Assembly (NCBI RefSeq): GCF_000877395.1
Contig: NZ_JYFE01000041.1
Coordinates: 186,001 to 250,000 of the forward strand
Origin: Jannaschia aquimarina
GTDB taxonomy: Bacteria; Pseudomonadota; Alphaproteobacteria; Rhodobacterales; Rhodobacteraceae
Length of the DNA: 64,000 nucleotides
Direction: 5' to 3'
Positions 1 through 9,148 of this stretch are shown here, in pieces. The notes under the pieces are model-generated. The model ran no database searches. It was not told where the DNA came from and saw only the letters and a program-made list of their open reading frames with translations. Positions within the stretch are counted from its first letter, which is position 1. Each line of letters opens with the position of its first letter. A program made the translations under genes and the position numbers.

Positions 1-504
1 ATGCTGGACGGGGTCGAGGGCGGCTACACGCTGGGGCCGGACGGTGAGCAGACTTCGATCTACGATGCCGCGATGGCGTGGCAGGAGAAGGGCGTGCCGC
101 TGGTCGTCTTCGGGGGCGAACAATACGGCGCCGGATCCAGCCGTGACTGGGCCGCGAAGGGTACTGCGTTGCTGGGCGTGAAGGCCGTCATCGCCGAGAG
201 CTTCGAGCGGATCCACCGCTCGAACCTGGTGGGCATGGGGGTCATCCCGTTCGAGTTCACCGGCGGCGATACGCGCAAGTCTCTGGGCCTGACCGGCCAG
301 GAAGAGGTCACGATCAAGGGCCTCGGCGACGTGAAGCCGCTGCAAGAGGTCGAGGCGCAGATCAAGATGGCCGATGGCAGCGAGAAGACGATCACGCTCA
401 AGTGCCGGATCGATACGGCGGTCGAGATCGACTACATCAAGAATGGCGGTGTGCTGCACTATGTGTTGCGCAACCTTGCCGCGCCCGCGGTCGCGGCCGA
501 GTAA
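1..504 (+). CDS. acnA: Aconitate hydratase, C-terminal part (5' end outside window)
   Basis: Last 167 residues of aconitase, which interconverts citrate and isocitrate in the TCA cycle in the cytoplasm. The visible part is the swivelling C-terminal domain, with the substrate-binding stretch YGAGSSRDWAAKG near residues 41-53, a hallmark of AcnA-type enzymes. The ATG at base 1 is an internal methionine: family members are near 890-930 residues, so most of the protein, including the Fe-S ligands, lies upstream. A strong intrinsic terminator follows 24 bases after the stop, so acnA ends its transcript here. Confidence 0.93.
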   Translation: MLDGVEGGYTLGPDGEQTSIYDAAMAWQEKGVPLVVFGGEQYGAGSSRDWAAKGTALLGVKAVIAESFERIHRSNLVGMGVIPFEFTGGDTRKSLGLTGQEEVTIKGLGDVKPLQEVEAQIKMADGSEKTITLKCRIDTAVEIDYIKNGGVLHYVLRNLAAPAVAAE

Positions 505-527
505 GCCGGTCTTGCATTTGGAACAGG

Positions 528-555
528 ACGGGGCCTCAGGGCCCCGTTTTCTTTT
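528..555 (+). terminator. Intrinsic terminator of acnA
   Basis: Perfect 8-bp stem ACGGGGCC/GGCCCCGT (528-535 and 540-547) with a 4-base loop, followed by a T-rich tract (TTTTCTTTTC). This is a textbook rho-independent terminator just after the aconitase stop. The rest of 556-787 holds no gene I can support. Confidence 0.9.
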
Positions 556-787
556 CGGGATCTGCGCAGATCCGACGTCTCGGCTCCGCAACGGGCCGCG
601 ACGGCGGTGAGACGTTTTCGATCTCGGCCATGCGTCGCAGTGCGAGGCCCCGGCCGGTTCGTGCTGTGCGAGGCGCCGCAAAGACCGGTCATCCGTCGCC
701 GCGAGGTTCACGCAACGTTGACCCGGACGATCTGGCATTGACGCCCTTGTCTCGTTAGGTCGGTCAGACGCAGTCACAGGACCGTCC

Positions 788-1453
788 ATGCGCCTCGCCC
801 TCGCCATTACCGCTTGCATATCCCTTCCGGCCTCTGCCGATCCGGTCGTGGTCGAGCTTTTCACGTCGCAGGGTTGCTCCTCGTGCCCACCGGCCGACGC
901 GATGCTGCATGATCTCGCCGAACGGGAAGACGTCATCGCGTTGTCGCTGCATGTCGACTACTGGGACTGGATCGGCTGGGAAGACACGTTCGGCGATGCG
1001 GCCCATACCGAGCGGCAAAAGGCTTATGCAGCGCGCGAAGGATCGAGCGTCGTCTACACCCCGCAATTCGTGATCGACGGGCAGGTTCAGATCGCGGGAG
1101 CCAAGGGCATGAAAGTGTCGGAAGCGGTGTCCGCTCATTCGGGCGGTGCGGAAGTGCTGGAGATCGACGGAGACCGACTGCTTCTGTCCGGCCAGGACAG
1201 CCGCGCCGACCTCGTGATGGCGCATGTCCTTCCGGAGATACAGGTTGCCATTGGCCACGGGGAGAATGCGGGACGGACGATCACCTACGCGAACGTGGTT
1301 CAGGGATGGGAAAACCTCGGATCGTGGGATGGTGCGCCCGGCGGGCTGGACCTGCCGGCCCGTCGCGACGGAATGATCCGGGTCGTCCTTGCGCAGGAGA
1401 TCGACGCAAAGGGCCGGCCGAGCGCGATCCTCGGTGCGGCCAGGGATCGGTGA
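788..1453 (+). CDS. DUF1223 family secreted thioredoxin-fold protein
   Basis: 221 residues. A short signal peptide (about residues 1-17) is followed by VVELFTSQGCSSCPPAD, the N-terminal signature of DUF1223, with a CxxC pair at Cys30/Cys33 in a thioredoxin-like fold. DUF1223 members are exported and lack a defined reaction; the CxxC suggests thiol chemistry in the periplasm, which is inference. The stop overlaps the GTG start of the next gene by four bases (GTGA), so the two are probably translated together. Confidence 0.85.
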   Translation: MRLALAITACISLPASADPVVVELFTSQGCSSCPPADAMLHDLAEREDVIALSLHVDYWDWIGWEDTFGDAAHTERQKAYAAREGSSVVYTPQFVIDGQVQIAGAKGMKVSEAVSAHSGGAEVLEIDGDRLLLSGQDSRADLVMAHVLPEIQVAIGHGENAGRTITYANVVQGWENLGSWDGAPGGLDLPARRDGMIRVVLAQEIDAKGRPSAILGAARDR

Positions 1454-2151
1454 TCCGACCCAAGGCTGTCCTCTTCGACAAGGACGGGACGCTGACCGAC
1501 TTCCGCGCGACTTGGGACGATTGGATGGCGGGCGCCGTCCCCGCTCTGGCGGCCGAGGCGAAGGCGGACCCGGCCGGCGTGGCCGATGCGATCGGGTTCG
1601 ACCTGTCGGCCGGGCGGCTGCGGCCCGACGCGGCTTTCGTCACGCAGCCGGACCGGGTGACTCGCAAATCCATCGCGCAAGCCACGGGCTGGGACGAGAA
1701 CGCGATCGCGGCCTGGTTGACGGCGCGTTTGGCGACGGTTCGGCAAGTCCCCGTTGGCGATCCGGTTGCCGTCCTGAGCGGGTTGCGCAACCGCGGCCTT
1801 GGCACGGGCGTCCTGACCAACGCGACACGGCGCGAAGCCGAGACCCACCTCGACCATATGGGCCTCGCGCGCCTTCTCGACACCTTGGTCGCCTGCGACG
1901 ACGGGCACGGCGCAAAACCGGATCCGAGGGGCGCGCTGGCCGCCGCGCGAGCGATGGGGGTCGCGCCGAAGGATGTGCTGTTGGTCGGAGATGGAGAGAC
2001 GGACAGACAAGCGGCGGCCGGGGCAGGGATGCCGTTCGTCGGCGTTCTGACGGGGACCGCCGAAGCCAGTGCGTTTCCCGGCGCGGTCGCCGTTCTGCCC
2101 GATATTTCGGCGCTTGCGGATCTGCTGGAGGATTGGGCCGCGGCTCTCTGA
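1450..2151 (+). CDS. HAD-superfamily hydrolase, phosphoglycolate-phosphatase-like
   Basis: 233 residues from the GTG at 1450, which overlaps the preceding stop as GTGA and places the catalytic motif at residues 10-17. Motif I is DKDGTLTD (nucleophile Asp10, acid Asp12), motif II is LTNAT, the motif III lysine is in GAKPDP and motif IV is VGDGETD. The helical insert between motifs I and II is a C1-type cap. Fold and motifs match Gph/PGP-type small phosphomonoesterases, but substrate cannot be read from sequence. A longer reading with an ATG further upstream exists but would run through the DUF1223 gene. Confidence 0.85.
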   Translation: MIRPKAVLFDKDGTLTDFRATWDDWMAGAVPALAAEAKADPAGVADAIGFDLSAGRLRPDAAFVTQPDRVTRKSIAQATGWDENAIAAWLTARLATVRQVPVGDPVAVLSGLRNRGLGTGVLTNATRREAETHLDHMGLARLLDTLVACDDGHGAKPDPRGALAAARAMGVAPKDVLLVGDGETDRQAAAGAGMPFVGVLTGTAEASAFPGAVAVLPDISALADLLEDWAAAL

Positions 2152-2225
2152 AGGATCCGAGCATTAACGGAATGTTCGCACATCGCTCGCTACGGTCCGG
2201 GTGACCAAGGATGGCGGACAGGACG

Positions 2226-2822
2226 ATGCACGGTCTGATTTGCAAGGGGGTGGGTGCGTTCCTGTCCACGCGCTACGGCGAGGAAACGTGGGCCGAAATC
2301 GGCAAGGCGGCAGGCCTTGGCTTCGCCCATTTCGAAGCGACACGGACCTATGGCGATGCCATCCTGCCGGAGCTTTTTGCCAAAGCGGGTGAGGTTACGG
2401 ATACACCGCCGGCCGCCTTGGCGGAGGATTTCGGCCATTGGCTCTGCACGCATCCTCCGCTGGAACCCGTCCGCCGTCTGATCCGCTTTTCGGGCGCGAG
2501 TTTCGAAGAGATGCTGTTTTCACTCGAGGAACTGCACGAGCGGGCGCACATGGCGCTGCCCGACCTCGATCTTCCGGTCTTCAGTCTGATCGAAAAGGGC
2601 GACGGGGCCTATCGTATCGCGTCCACTTGGTCGGCGCCGGGCGCCGGCCCTGTCCTCAGCGGAATGCTGCGTGCCATGGCCGACGATTACGGCGTGCTCG
2701 CGGTTCTCGATTTCGTCAAGGGTGCCGAAGTCAACGGCGCCTGGACCGAGGTTATTTCGGTCCGGATGTTGGATCCGGCCTTCGCCGCAGGTCGCAGTTT
2801 CGAGTTGGGAGGTGCCGCATGA
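2226..2822 (+). CDS. H-NOX (heme NO-binding domain) sensor protein, degenerate YxSxR motif
   Basis: 198 residues starting MHGLICKG, the usual H-NOX beginning; an ATG at 2211 would add five residues. The family senses NO (sometimes O2) through a heme held by a proximal histidine, seen here as His104 in SLEELHERAH. The Y-x-S-x-R motif that normally grips the heme propionates should lie around residues 131-138, but the sequence there reads IASTWSAP, with neither the Tyr nor the Arg. The stop overlaps the next start (ATGA), coupling it to a diguanylate cyclase with the partner domain HNOBA. Family assignment is solid; heme binding is less certain. Confidence 0.88.
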   Translation: MHGLICKGVGAFLSTRYGEETWAEIGKAAGLGFAHFEATRTYGDAILPELFAKAGEVTDTPPAALAEDFGHWLCTHPPLEPVRRLIRFSGASFEEMLFSLEELHERAHMALPDLDLPVFSLIEKGDGAYRIASTWSAPGAGPVLSGMLRAMADDYGVLAVLDFVKGAEVNGAWTEVISVRMLDPAFAAGRSFELGGAA

Positions 2823-4000
2823 AGGGCGTTCGCATCGATGAACGGGCCTTGGCGATGCTGATGCCCCTTCATCTCATATTCGACAATGCGGGCCGCATCC
2901 GCGCGATGGGACCGGCCTTGTCGAGTATTGCGGGCACGGTGACAGGGCGCCGTCTGTCCGATGTAGTGACGTTCCGACGGCCGCAATTGAAGGGCGATCC
3001 GGAAGATGTGCTCGCCCATCCCGACCGCCGTCTCATGATCGATCTCAAGACAAAGGATAACGGTGAGCCACAGCGCATGCGGGCCATGGTCGTCCCGCTC
3101 GCCCAGGGGGGCGGCCTCCTTCAGTTGGGCTTCGGGCCGGACCTCACGGCCGCCATCCGGCGCCACGGCCTCACGGCGGGCGACTTCTCGGCCGTCGATC
3201 CGGTGATGGAGGTGCTCTACCTCCTCGAGTCGCAGGTCCTGATCCGTGCGGAACTGGCGGATGTGATCGCGCGGCGGGAGCGTGACCACGCGATCGCGGC
3301 GGAAGAGGCCGCGACCGATCGGCTGACCGGCCTGAGGAATCGCCGCGCGATGGACCGTCGTCTGGACGAGCTCGTCAGCGGGGGAGTGGGCTTCGGCCTG
3401 ATGCATCTGGATCTCGATCACTTCAAGGCCGTCAACGATACGCTGGGTCATGCGGCCGGCGACGAAGTCCTCGAAAGGGTCGCGCGCATTCTTCGGGAGG
3501 AAACCCGCAAGGGCGATCTGGTTGCTCGGGTCGGTGGCGACGAATTCGTGCTGCTGATCGAGAATTGCTCAGACCGCAAGCTCATGGCGCGGATCGCCAA
3601 GCGGATCCTGCGCCGGCTGGCCCAGCCGATCCCGACCTGCGGTCAGGTCTGCCACATCTCTGGCAGCATCGGTATCGTCTCTTCAGCCGGTTACACGCGG
3701 GTCGAAGCCGCGCGCCTTCTGTCGGACGCCGATTCCGCGCTCTACGTGTCCAAGCGAAGTGGGCGTGCGACCTTCACCTTCCATGGCGTCGATCCGGATG
3801 CAGCGGCCGACAGATCGGGCGCTCCGATAGACCGCCGCGCGGGAAATGCGAAGCGAGAAAGGGTCGACGATGCGCTGCCGGACGGCTTGAAGGAGCCTGC
3901 GGCCCGCTCAACCAGAGTGGCGGCCGCCTCGAAGGCTGGCAGAGTGCGGCGCGCCGCAGAGGTCGACACTCCGCCCGCCGCGGAAGTCGGCCGATCCTGA
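2819..4000 (+). CDS. Diguanylate cyclase with H-NOX-associated (HNOBA) domain
   Basis: 393 residues from the ATG at 2819 (ATGA overlap with the H-NOX stop). Residues 1 to about 140 resemble the HNOBA domain that pairs with H-NOX sensors (MPLHLIFDNAGRIRAMG near the start), followed by a short helical linker and a GGDEF domain at about residues 160-325. The active-site motif is an intact GGDEF (about 239-243) and the product-inhibition I-site RxxD (RKGD) sits five residues upstream. No EAL domain is present. The last 65 or so residues are low-complexity and charged. Expected role: c-di-GMP synthesis controlled by the H-NOX partner. Confidence 0.9.
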   Translation: MKGVRIDERALAMLMPLHLIFDNAGRIRAMGPALSSIAGTVTGRRLSDVVTFRRPQLKGDPEDVLAHPDRRLMIDLKTKDNGEPQRMRAMVVPLAQGGGLLQLGFGPDLTAAIRRHGLTAGDFSAVDPVMEVLYLLESQVLIRAELADVIARRERDHAIAAEEAATDRLTGLRNRRAMDRRLDELVSGGVGFGLMHLDLDHFKAVNDTLGHAAGDEVLERVARILREETRKGDLVARVGGDEFVLLIENCSDRKLMARIAKRILRRLAQPIPTCGQVCHISGSIGIVSSAGYTRVEAARLLSDADSALYVSKRSGRATFTFHGVDPDAAADRSGAPIDRRAGNAKRERVDDALPDGLKEPAARSTRVAAASKAGRVRRAAEVDTPPAAEVGRS

Positions 4001-4327
4001 CCGCAGGCGGGGTGGTTGCACTCTTTCACGGCCCCCGTCTCCCGTATTCGGAACCCTGCATCGGGTGGGTGGGGCATCAAGAGGTTGTTCTGGCTTTCAT
4101 TCACGATCGAAGCTGCGGCGCTGCTGCTGTCGCGATATCCGGCCCGTCTCGGCGGATCCACTGCAATGGGTGCGCGGATCCATGAGCGATGCTTCGCACC
4201 ATCAGTGCGGACCCCCGGTTGGTCGGATTGATCTGTTACCGAGGTTGGGACTGGACCGCGTCCAACGATGTCTCTGCCAGAGAGCCCGAACATTCCAGTC
4301 GCACCCGTCCATCGATCTGAAATCGAT

Positions 4328-4401
4328 GGTACCCCGTAGGGGAATCGAACCCCTCTTTCCAGGTTGAAAACCTGGCGTCCTAACCGATAGACGAACGGGG
4401 C
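4328..4401 (-). tRNA. tRNA-Glu (anticodon TTC)
   Basis: On the minus strand the sequence begins GCCCCGTTCGTC and folds as a cloverleaf. The anticodon stem CCAGG/CCTGG carries loop TTTTCAA with anticodon TTC; the T-arm is AGGGG-TTCGATT-CCCCT; the acceptor end is ACGGGGT followed by A and an encoded CCA (4328-4330). It decodes GAA/GAG. It lies 74 bases downstream of recJ on the same strand. The 327 bases at 4001-4327 between it and the cyclase gene show no credible gene. Confidence 0.95.
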
Positions 4402-4475
4402 GCCGTCGGTGTGACGCTGCACTTAGGAAATCGGCGGAACGGGCGCAAGCGGATTTTTCGCCGGTTTCGTCACGA

Positions 4476-6203
4476 TCAGCCAGAGGCGGGCGCCGCGTCT
4501 TCCAGCTTCAACTGGACGCTCTCCCGGCCCTGCCACCGGTTGACCTCCAACCGGCCAGCGACATGCACCGGACGGTCTGCGCGGCTGAGCAGGTCCGACA
4601 GGTCCGCAGGGCAGCGGAAAGCGATTGCATCGAGCCGGGATGGGCCATCGGCAAGCGTCACCTTCAGATGACCATCCCCGACCGTGCGGGTATGCGCCAC
4701 GCGCAGGTCCGGAAGGGCGAAGCGCGGCGCGGGGGCGCCTTGGCCGAAGGGCCCCGCGGCATCCAGGGCCCGGACGAGATCGAGGTGAGCTCCGCCCGCC
4801 ATCAGAGCCCCGTCGAGCGTCAGGTCCCTTGGACCGGATCTGACGCCGCCTTGTCGTTCGACCAGCTCTGCCAGCCGCTCCATCGCAGGTTCGATCCCGT
4901 CTGCGGAAAGCGTGATCCCGGCCGCCATGACGTGGCCGCCCCCCTTGGTCGCCAGCCCTTCGGTCACGAGGCGCTGAACCGCGGCTCCGATATCGACGCC
5001 GCTGACGGAACGGGCCGATCCCTGGGCCGTTCCGTCCGGCCGCACGCCGATCACGAGGGACGGGCGGTTGGTCGCGTCTTTGAGCCGGGACGCCACGATG
5101 CCCACGACACCGGGATGCCAGCCGTCACCCGCCGCCCAGGCGATGGCACCCTCGCGGGTTGCCGCCTGCTCCAGCGCGGCTTCGGTAATCCGTGTCTCGA
5201 TGGCGCGCCGCTCCGCGTTCAGGGCATCCAATCGCTCTGCCAGGGCGTCGGCCTCGGATGGATCGGACGTTGCCAGAAGTCGCGCGCCAAGATCCGCGGC
5301 CCCGATGCGCCCGCCGGCGTTGATCCGAGGACCGAGCAGGTAGCCCAGGTGATAGGCCGAAGGCGGCCCTTCGAGACGCGCGCGATCCGAGAGCGCCCGC
5401 AGCCCCGGACGGGCTCGCTGCCGCATCACGGTCAGCCCGGCCCTCACAAGGGCGCGGTTCACCCCCACCAGCGGCGCGACATCGGCCACCGTGGCCAAGG
5501 CCACGAGATCGAGCATCGCCATGAGGTCGGGCATCGGCGTCGCGCCGCGCCCCTGACGGTTCGCTTCGACGAGGCAGAGGAACGTGACGGCTGCCGCGCA
5601 AAGATGGCCCTGCGAACGGTCTTCGTCCTGCCGGTTCGGATTCACAATGGCAAGTGCCGGTGGCAGGGTTTCGGCGCCCAGATGGTGGTCGAGGACGATG
5701 ATGTCGGCCTTGGTCGCCGCGTCCAGGGCGTCATGGGCTGCGGTTCCGCAATCCACGCAGACGATCAGGTCATGCCCCTCGGCGAGGCGGGCCATGGCGG
5801 GCGCGTTGGGGCCGTACCCTTCTGTCACGCGGTCGGGGATATATAGGGTCGCGTCGCGGTCCAGCGCGCGCAGCCACCAGATCAGGAGCGCGGCCGAGGC
5901 GCCCCCGTCCACGTCGTAATCCGCGAAGATCGCGATCCGCTCACCCGTTCTGGCCGCACGCAGGAGGCGCTCGGCCGCGATCTGCATGTCGCGCAGGCCG
6001 CGCGGATCCGGCAGCAGATCCCGCAGCTTGGGGTCGAGGAACGCCGAGGCCGTATCCGCCGTGACACCTCGCCGCGCCAAGTGCTGCGCGAGCGGACGCG
6101 GGTGGCCCGCTTGGGCCAGCGCGTCGGCCAATCGCTCGGCTTCGGGGCCGGGGCCGATCCAGCGGCGGCCCGTTGCGGATGCTGTGACACCAAGGAACGA
6201 CAT
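4476..6203 (-). CDS. recJ: Single-stranded-DNA-specific exonuclease RecJ
   Basis: 575 residues from the ATG at 6203 (MSFLGVTAS); an upstream ATG at 6290 would add 29 residues unlike RecJ. RecJ degrades ssDNA 5' to 3' in RecF-pathway recombination and repair. The DHH phosphoesterase domain shows DYDVDG (metal aspartates) and VLDHHLG, and the DHHA1 domain carries GGGHVMAAG; a C-terminal OB-like domain follows. It starts 52 bases after glpX on the same strand and probably shares its transcript, as in related Rhodobacteraceae. Confidence 0.95.
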   Translation of the reverse strand: MSFLGVTASATGRRWIGPGPEAERLADALAQAGHPRPLAQHLARRGVTADTASAFLDPKLRDLLPDPRGLRDMQIAAERLLRAARTGERIAIFADYDVDGGASAALLIWWLRALDRDATLYIPDRVTEGYGPNAPAMARLAEGHDLIVCVDCGTAAHDALDAATKADIIVLDHHLGAETLPPALAIVNPNRQDEDRSQGHLCAAAVTFLCLVEANRQGRGATPMPDLMAMLDLVALATVADVAPLVGVNRALVRAGLTVMRQRARPGLRALSDRARLEGPPSAYHLGYLLGPRINAGGRIGAADLGARLLATSDPSEADALAERLDALNAERRAIETRITEAALEQAATREGAIAWAAGDGWHPGVVGIVASRLKDATNRPSLVIGVRPDGTAQGSARSVSGVDIGAAVQRLVTEGLATKGGGHVMAAGITLSADGIEPAMERLAELVERQGGVRSGPRDLTLDGALMAGGAHLDLVRALDAAGPFGQGAPAPRFALPDLRVAHTRTVGDGHLKVTLADGPSRLDAIAFRCPADLSDLLSRADRPVHVAGRLEVNRWQGRESVQLKLEDAAPASG

Positions 6204-6255
6204 GGCCGTCCTCTCGCCCGCCTGCCGGAGGAGCGCAAGCGGCCGTCCTGGCAGG

Positions 6256-7215
6256 TCAGGTCGGGTTGCGGTAGACCATCCGCCGGACACTGCCGGTCTT
6301 GGAACGCATGAGGATCGTCTCGGCGGTCAGGAAGCCGGGCTCGCGCTGGATGCCGGCGAGGATCGATCCGTCGGTGACACCCGTGGCGGCGAAGATGACG
6401 TCGGACGTCACCATGTCGTCGCGGGTATAGACGCGATCGAAATTGGTGATGCCCGCCTTCTCGGCGCGGCCGCGTTCGTCGTCGTTGCGGAAGGTGAGAC
6501 GGCCGAACATCTGGCCGCCCATGCATTTGAGCGCGGCGGCCGCCAGCACGCCCTCGGGGGCGCCGCCCAGGCCCATATACATGTCGATCCCGGTTTTCGC
6601 GGCTTCGGCGCAGTGGATGACGCCAGCCACGTCGCCATCCGTGATCAGGCGGATGGCGCAACCGGTGGTCCGCAACTCCGCGATCATGTCCTCGTGCCGC
6701 GGACGCTCCAGCACGCAGACGGTGATGTCATTGGTCGAACAGCCGCGCGCGGCGGCCAGCGCGCTGACCCGTTCGGCCGGAGACATGTCCATCGTGACGA
6801 CGCCATCACGGTAGCCGGGCCCGATGGCCAGCTTGTCCATGTAGACGTCGGGGGCATGCAGCAGAGTGCCGCGCGGGGCCATCGCGATCACGCACAAAGC
6901 GTTCGGCATGTCCTTTGCGGTCAGGGTTGTGCCTTCCAGCGGGTCCAGGGCGATGTCCACCTCGGGTCCGGATCCCGATCCGACCTCTTCGCCAATATAG
7001 AGCATCGGCGCCTCGTCGCGCTCTCCCTCTCCGATGACGACGGTGCCCTTGATGTCGAGGAGGTTGAGCTGATCGCGCATGGCGTTGACGGCGGCCTGAT
7101 CGGCCGCCTTCTCGTCCCCGCGGCCGATCAGCGTGGCCGAGGCCAGCGCCGCCGCCTCCGAGACGCGGGCAAGGCCCAGGGACAGCATGCGGTCGTTGAA
7201 ATCGGTCTTCGCCAT
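6256..7215 (-). CDS. glpX: Class II fructose-1,6-bisphosphatase GlpX
   Basis: 319 residues. It hydrolyses fructose 1,6-bisphosphate to fructose 6-phosphate in gluconeogenesis. Family motifs are GEGERDEAPMLYIGEE, the metal-binding DPLEGTT, and GLGGAPEGVLAA. The ATG at 7215 is chosen because GGAGG lies six bases upstream and homologues begin at about this residue (MAKTDFND). The long open reading upstream in the same frame is the antisense shadow of the reductase gene. Its neighbours hom and recJ are standard for the family. Confidence 0.95.
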   Translation of the reverse strand: MAKTDFNDRMLSLGLARVSEAAALASATLIGRGDEKAADQAAVNAMRDQLNLLDIKGTVVIGEGERDEAPMLYIGEEVGSGSGPEVDIALDPLEGTTLTAKDMPNALCVIAMAPRGTLLHAPDVYMDKLAIGPGYRDGVVTMDMSPAERVSALAAARGCSTNDITVCVLERPRHEDMIAELRTTGCAIRLITDGDVAGVIHCAEAAKTGIDMYMGLGGAPEGVLAAAALKCMGGQMFGRLTFRNDDERGRAEKAGITNFDRVYTRDDMVTSDVIFAATGVTDGSILAGIQREPGFLTAETILMRSKTGSVRRMVYRNPT

Positions 7216-7292
7216 CTTGGCCTCCTGAGCTTCAGGCATCGGGTTATCCGCTGGGTCACGGGCGGGAAACCCCCGGCGGCGCGCTGATTGCG

Positions 7293-8336
7293 CTAAACCT
7301 CTTCGGAGGACTTCGCCCAGAGATTGAGGCCTTCGTCGCTGGACGCCTCTTCGATGGCGGCGAGTTCGGCATCGGTGAATTCCAGATTCCCTGCGGCCCC
7401 GGCGCAGTCGACGACCTGCTCGGACCGGGAGGCGCCGATCAGGGCCGTCGTCACCCGGCCGCCCCGCAGGACCCACGCAATCGCCATCTGTGCGAGTGTC
7501 TGGCCGCGGGCCTGCGCGATGTCGTTGAGGGCGTTCAGTTTGGCCACGACCTCGTCGGTGACCATCGCGGGATCCAGCGACTTTCCCTGCGTGGCGCGCC
7601 CTTCGTTCGGAAGACCCTTCAGATAGCGCGAGGTCAGGATCCCCTGCGCTAGCGGCGTGAAGGCGATGGAGCCCACGCCAAGGTCGTCCAGCGTGTCGAG
7701 CAACCCGTCGCGTTCCACCCACCGGTTCAGCAAGTTGTAGCTGGGCTGGTGGATCAGGCAGGGCGTGCCCAGATCGCCCAGGATGGCGACCGCCTCTCGG
7801 GTCCGTTCGGAATTGTAGCTGCTGATCCCGGCATAGAGCGCGCGGCCGGAGCGGACGATCTGATCCAGTGCGCCCATCGTCTCTTCCAGCGGCGTGTCGG
7901 GGTCGAAGCGGTGGGAATAGAAGATGTCGACATAGTCCACGCCCAGCCGCTTCAGGGACTGATCGCAAGAGGCGATGAGGTACTTGCGGCTGCCCCATTC
8001 GCCATAGGGCCCCGGCCACATCTCGTAGCCCGCCTTGGACGACAGGATCAGCTCGTCCCGGTAGCCGCGGAAGTCGGTGCGCAGGATCTCTCCGAAGGCT
8101 TCCTCGGCGCTGCCGGTGGGGGGGCCGTAATTGTTGGCCAGATCGAAATGGGTGATGCCGTGGTCGAAGGCGGCGCGGCAGATGTCCCGCTTGGTCTGGT
8201 GCGGGGTGTCGTGGCCGAAATTGTGCCAGAGCCCTAGGCTGATCGCGGGCAACTTCAGACCGGATCGTCCGCAACGGCGATAGACCATCCGCTGATAGCG
8301 TTCGGGGTCGGGAGCGTAGGGCAGGGGATCTCTCAT
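7293..8336 (-). CDS. Aldo/keto reductase, YghZ / L-glyceraldehyde-3-phosphate reductase type
   Basis: 347 residues from the ATG at 8336, preceded by GGAG. The catalytic tetrad is visible: Asp and Tyr in DLANNYG, Lys in SSKAGYEMW and His in DIFYSHRFD. The stretch YEMWPGPYGEWGSRKYL is characteristic of the YghZ/GprA branch, which reduces L-glyceraldehyde 3-phosphate or methylglyoxal with NADPH; some relatives are potassium-channel beta-like. Cytoplasmic. It sits in a same-strand run between hom/DUF4239 and glpX, so a minor carbonyl-detoxifying role beside gluconeogenesis is plausible but inferred. Confidence 0.88.
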   Translation of the reverse strand: MRDPLPYAPDPERYQRMVYRRCGRSGLKLPAISLGLWHNFGHDTPHQTKRDICRAAFDHGITHFDLANNYGPPTGSAEEAFGEILRTDFRGYRDELILSSKAGYEMWPGPYGEWGSRKYLIASCDQSLKRLGVDYVDIFYSHRFDPDTPLEETMGALDQIVRSGRALYAGISSYNSERTREAVAILGDLGTPCLIHQPSYNLLNRWVERDGLLDTLDDLGVGSIAFTPLAQGILTSRYLKGLPNEGRATQGKSLDPAMVTDEVVAKLNALNDIAQARGQTLAQMAIAWVLRGGRVTTALIGASRSEQVVDCAGAAGNLEFTDAELAAIEEASSDEGLNLWAKSSEEV

Positions 8337-8352
8337 GAGGGTCTCCGGGTCT

Positions 8353-9144
8353 TCAGCCGTCTCGGCCGAGTGTGGCGGCGGGCAGATCGCTGCCGAGGAA
8401 GCGCTCGAACCCGTGCGGCGGGGCATGGCCGGGTCTCACATAAGGGTTCGCGAAGGCGACGACGAAATGGATGATGAGGCCCGAGAATCCCGCGAAGGCC
8501 CCGATCAACGTCAGGTTCAGCGCGGTCGGAGGAAAGGTGAAGTAGGCTGCCGCGGTCAGCATCACCCCGACCAGCGCGGTTACGATGAAAAGGCCTGACA
8601 CGCCCGCACGCGCCGCCTCTGCGCGGGCCTCCCGCAAAGCGGAGAGTTCGCGGATATCGCGCAGCAGGATCTCCGACAGCCTCTCTTGCCGGGGTGTCGC
8701 GGGGGCGAGATCGAGGATCAGGGCATAAGTCTCGTCCCACGCCCCCCACGCGTCGGGGGACAATGTGCCGGCGCGGCCGAGCGCGGCCCACTCCTCTTCG
8801 ACGACCAGGCCGGCGTAGCGCGCAATGGCCTCTTGTGCCTGCTCCGTCGTTTCGGCGTCGTAGCGGCGCAGGTCGTAGAAGATATCGCCGACGAGCGTCG
8901 CCTCGCGCGCCGTCGCCTCGCGGACCGCGCCGATGCCGGCCAGTTCCTGCGCGAAGACCAGCGCGAGCACCAGCCCGTGCAGCGCGGCGATCCGGAAGAC
9001 GACCGACCCAGCCAGGTCGCGCGTGTCTTCATCGGCCCGGTGGGCCAGCGCCTTGTGAGCGATGGCGTAACTTGCGAGCGCTCCCGCCACTACGAGCGCG
9101 ACGACCAACGGGCCCGCGACCAGAGGGGGCAGGCCGGGCAGCAT
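8353..9144 (-). CDS. Bestrophin-like / DUF4239 membrane protein
   Basis: 263 residues from the ATG at 9144, four bases after the hom stop; a start at 9192 would overlap hom. Predicted membrane segments lie at about residues 8-29, 44-66, 172-195 and 200-222, giving two N-terminal and two C-terminal helices around a long soluble central part rich in Ala, Glu and Arg. This resembles the DUF4239 (bestrophin-like) family. No residues allow a transport claim. Tight spacing suggests cotranscription with hom. Confidence 0.7.
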   Translation of the reverse strand: MLPGLPPLVAGPLVVALVVAGALASYAIAHKALAHRADEDTRDLAGSVVFRIAALHGLVLALVFAQELAGIGAVREATAREATLVGDIFYDLRRYDAETTEQAQEAIARYAGLVVEEEWAALGRAGTLSPDAWGAWDETYALILDLAPATPRQERLSEILLRDIRELSALREARAEAARAGVSGLFIVTALVGVMLTAAAYFTFPPTALNLTLIGAFAGFSGLIIHFVVAFANPYVRPGHAPPHGFERFLGSDLPAATLGRDG

Positions 9145-9148
9145 CGCG

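Noticed and set aside
4065-4367. 100-codon plus-strand ORF ending over the tRNA
   Set aside because: Its last residues (MVPRRGIEPLFPG) are the well-known spurious translation of the antisense strand of a tRNA gene; the rest has no protein character.
7216-8274. Long open frame upstream of glpX giving a 672-residue reading
   Set aside because: This part is the antisense-frame shadow of the aldo/keto reductase gene; glpX has a good ribosome site and the family start at 7215.
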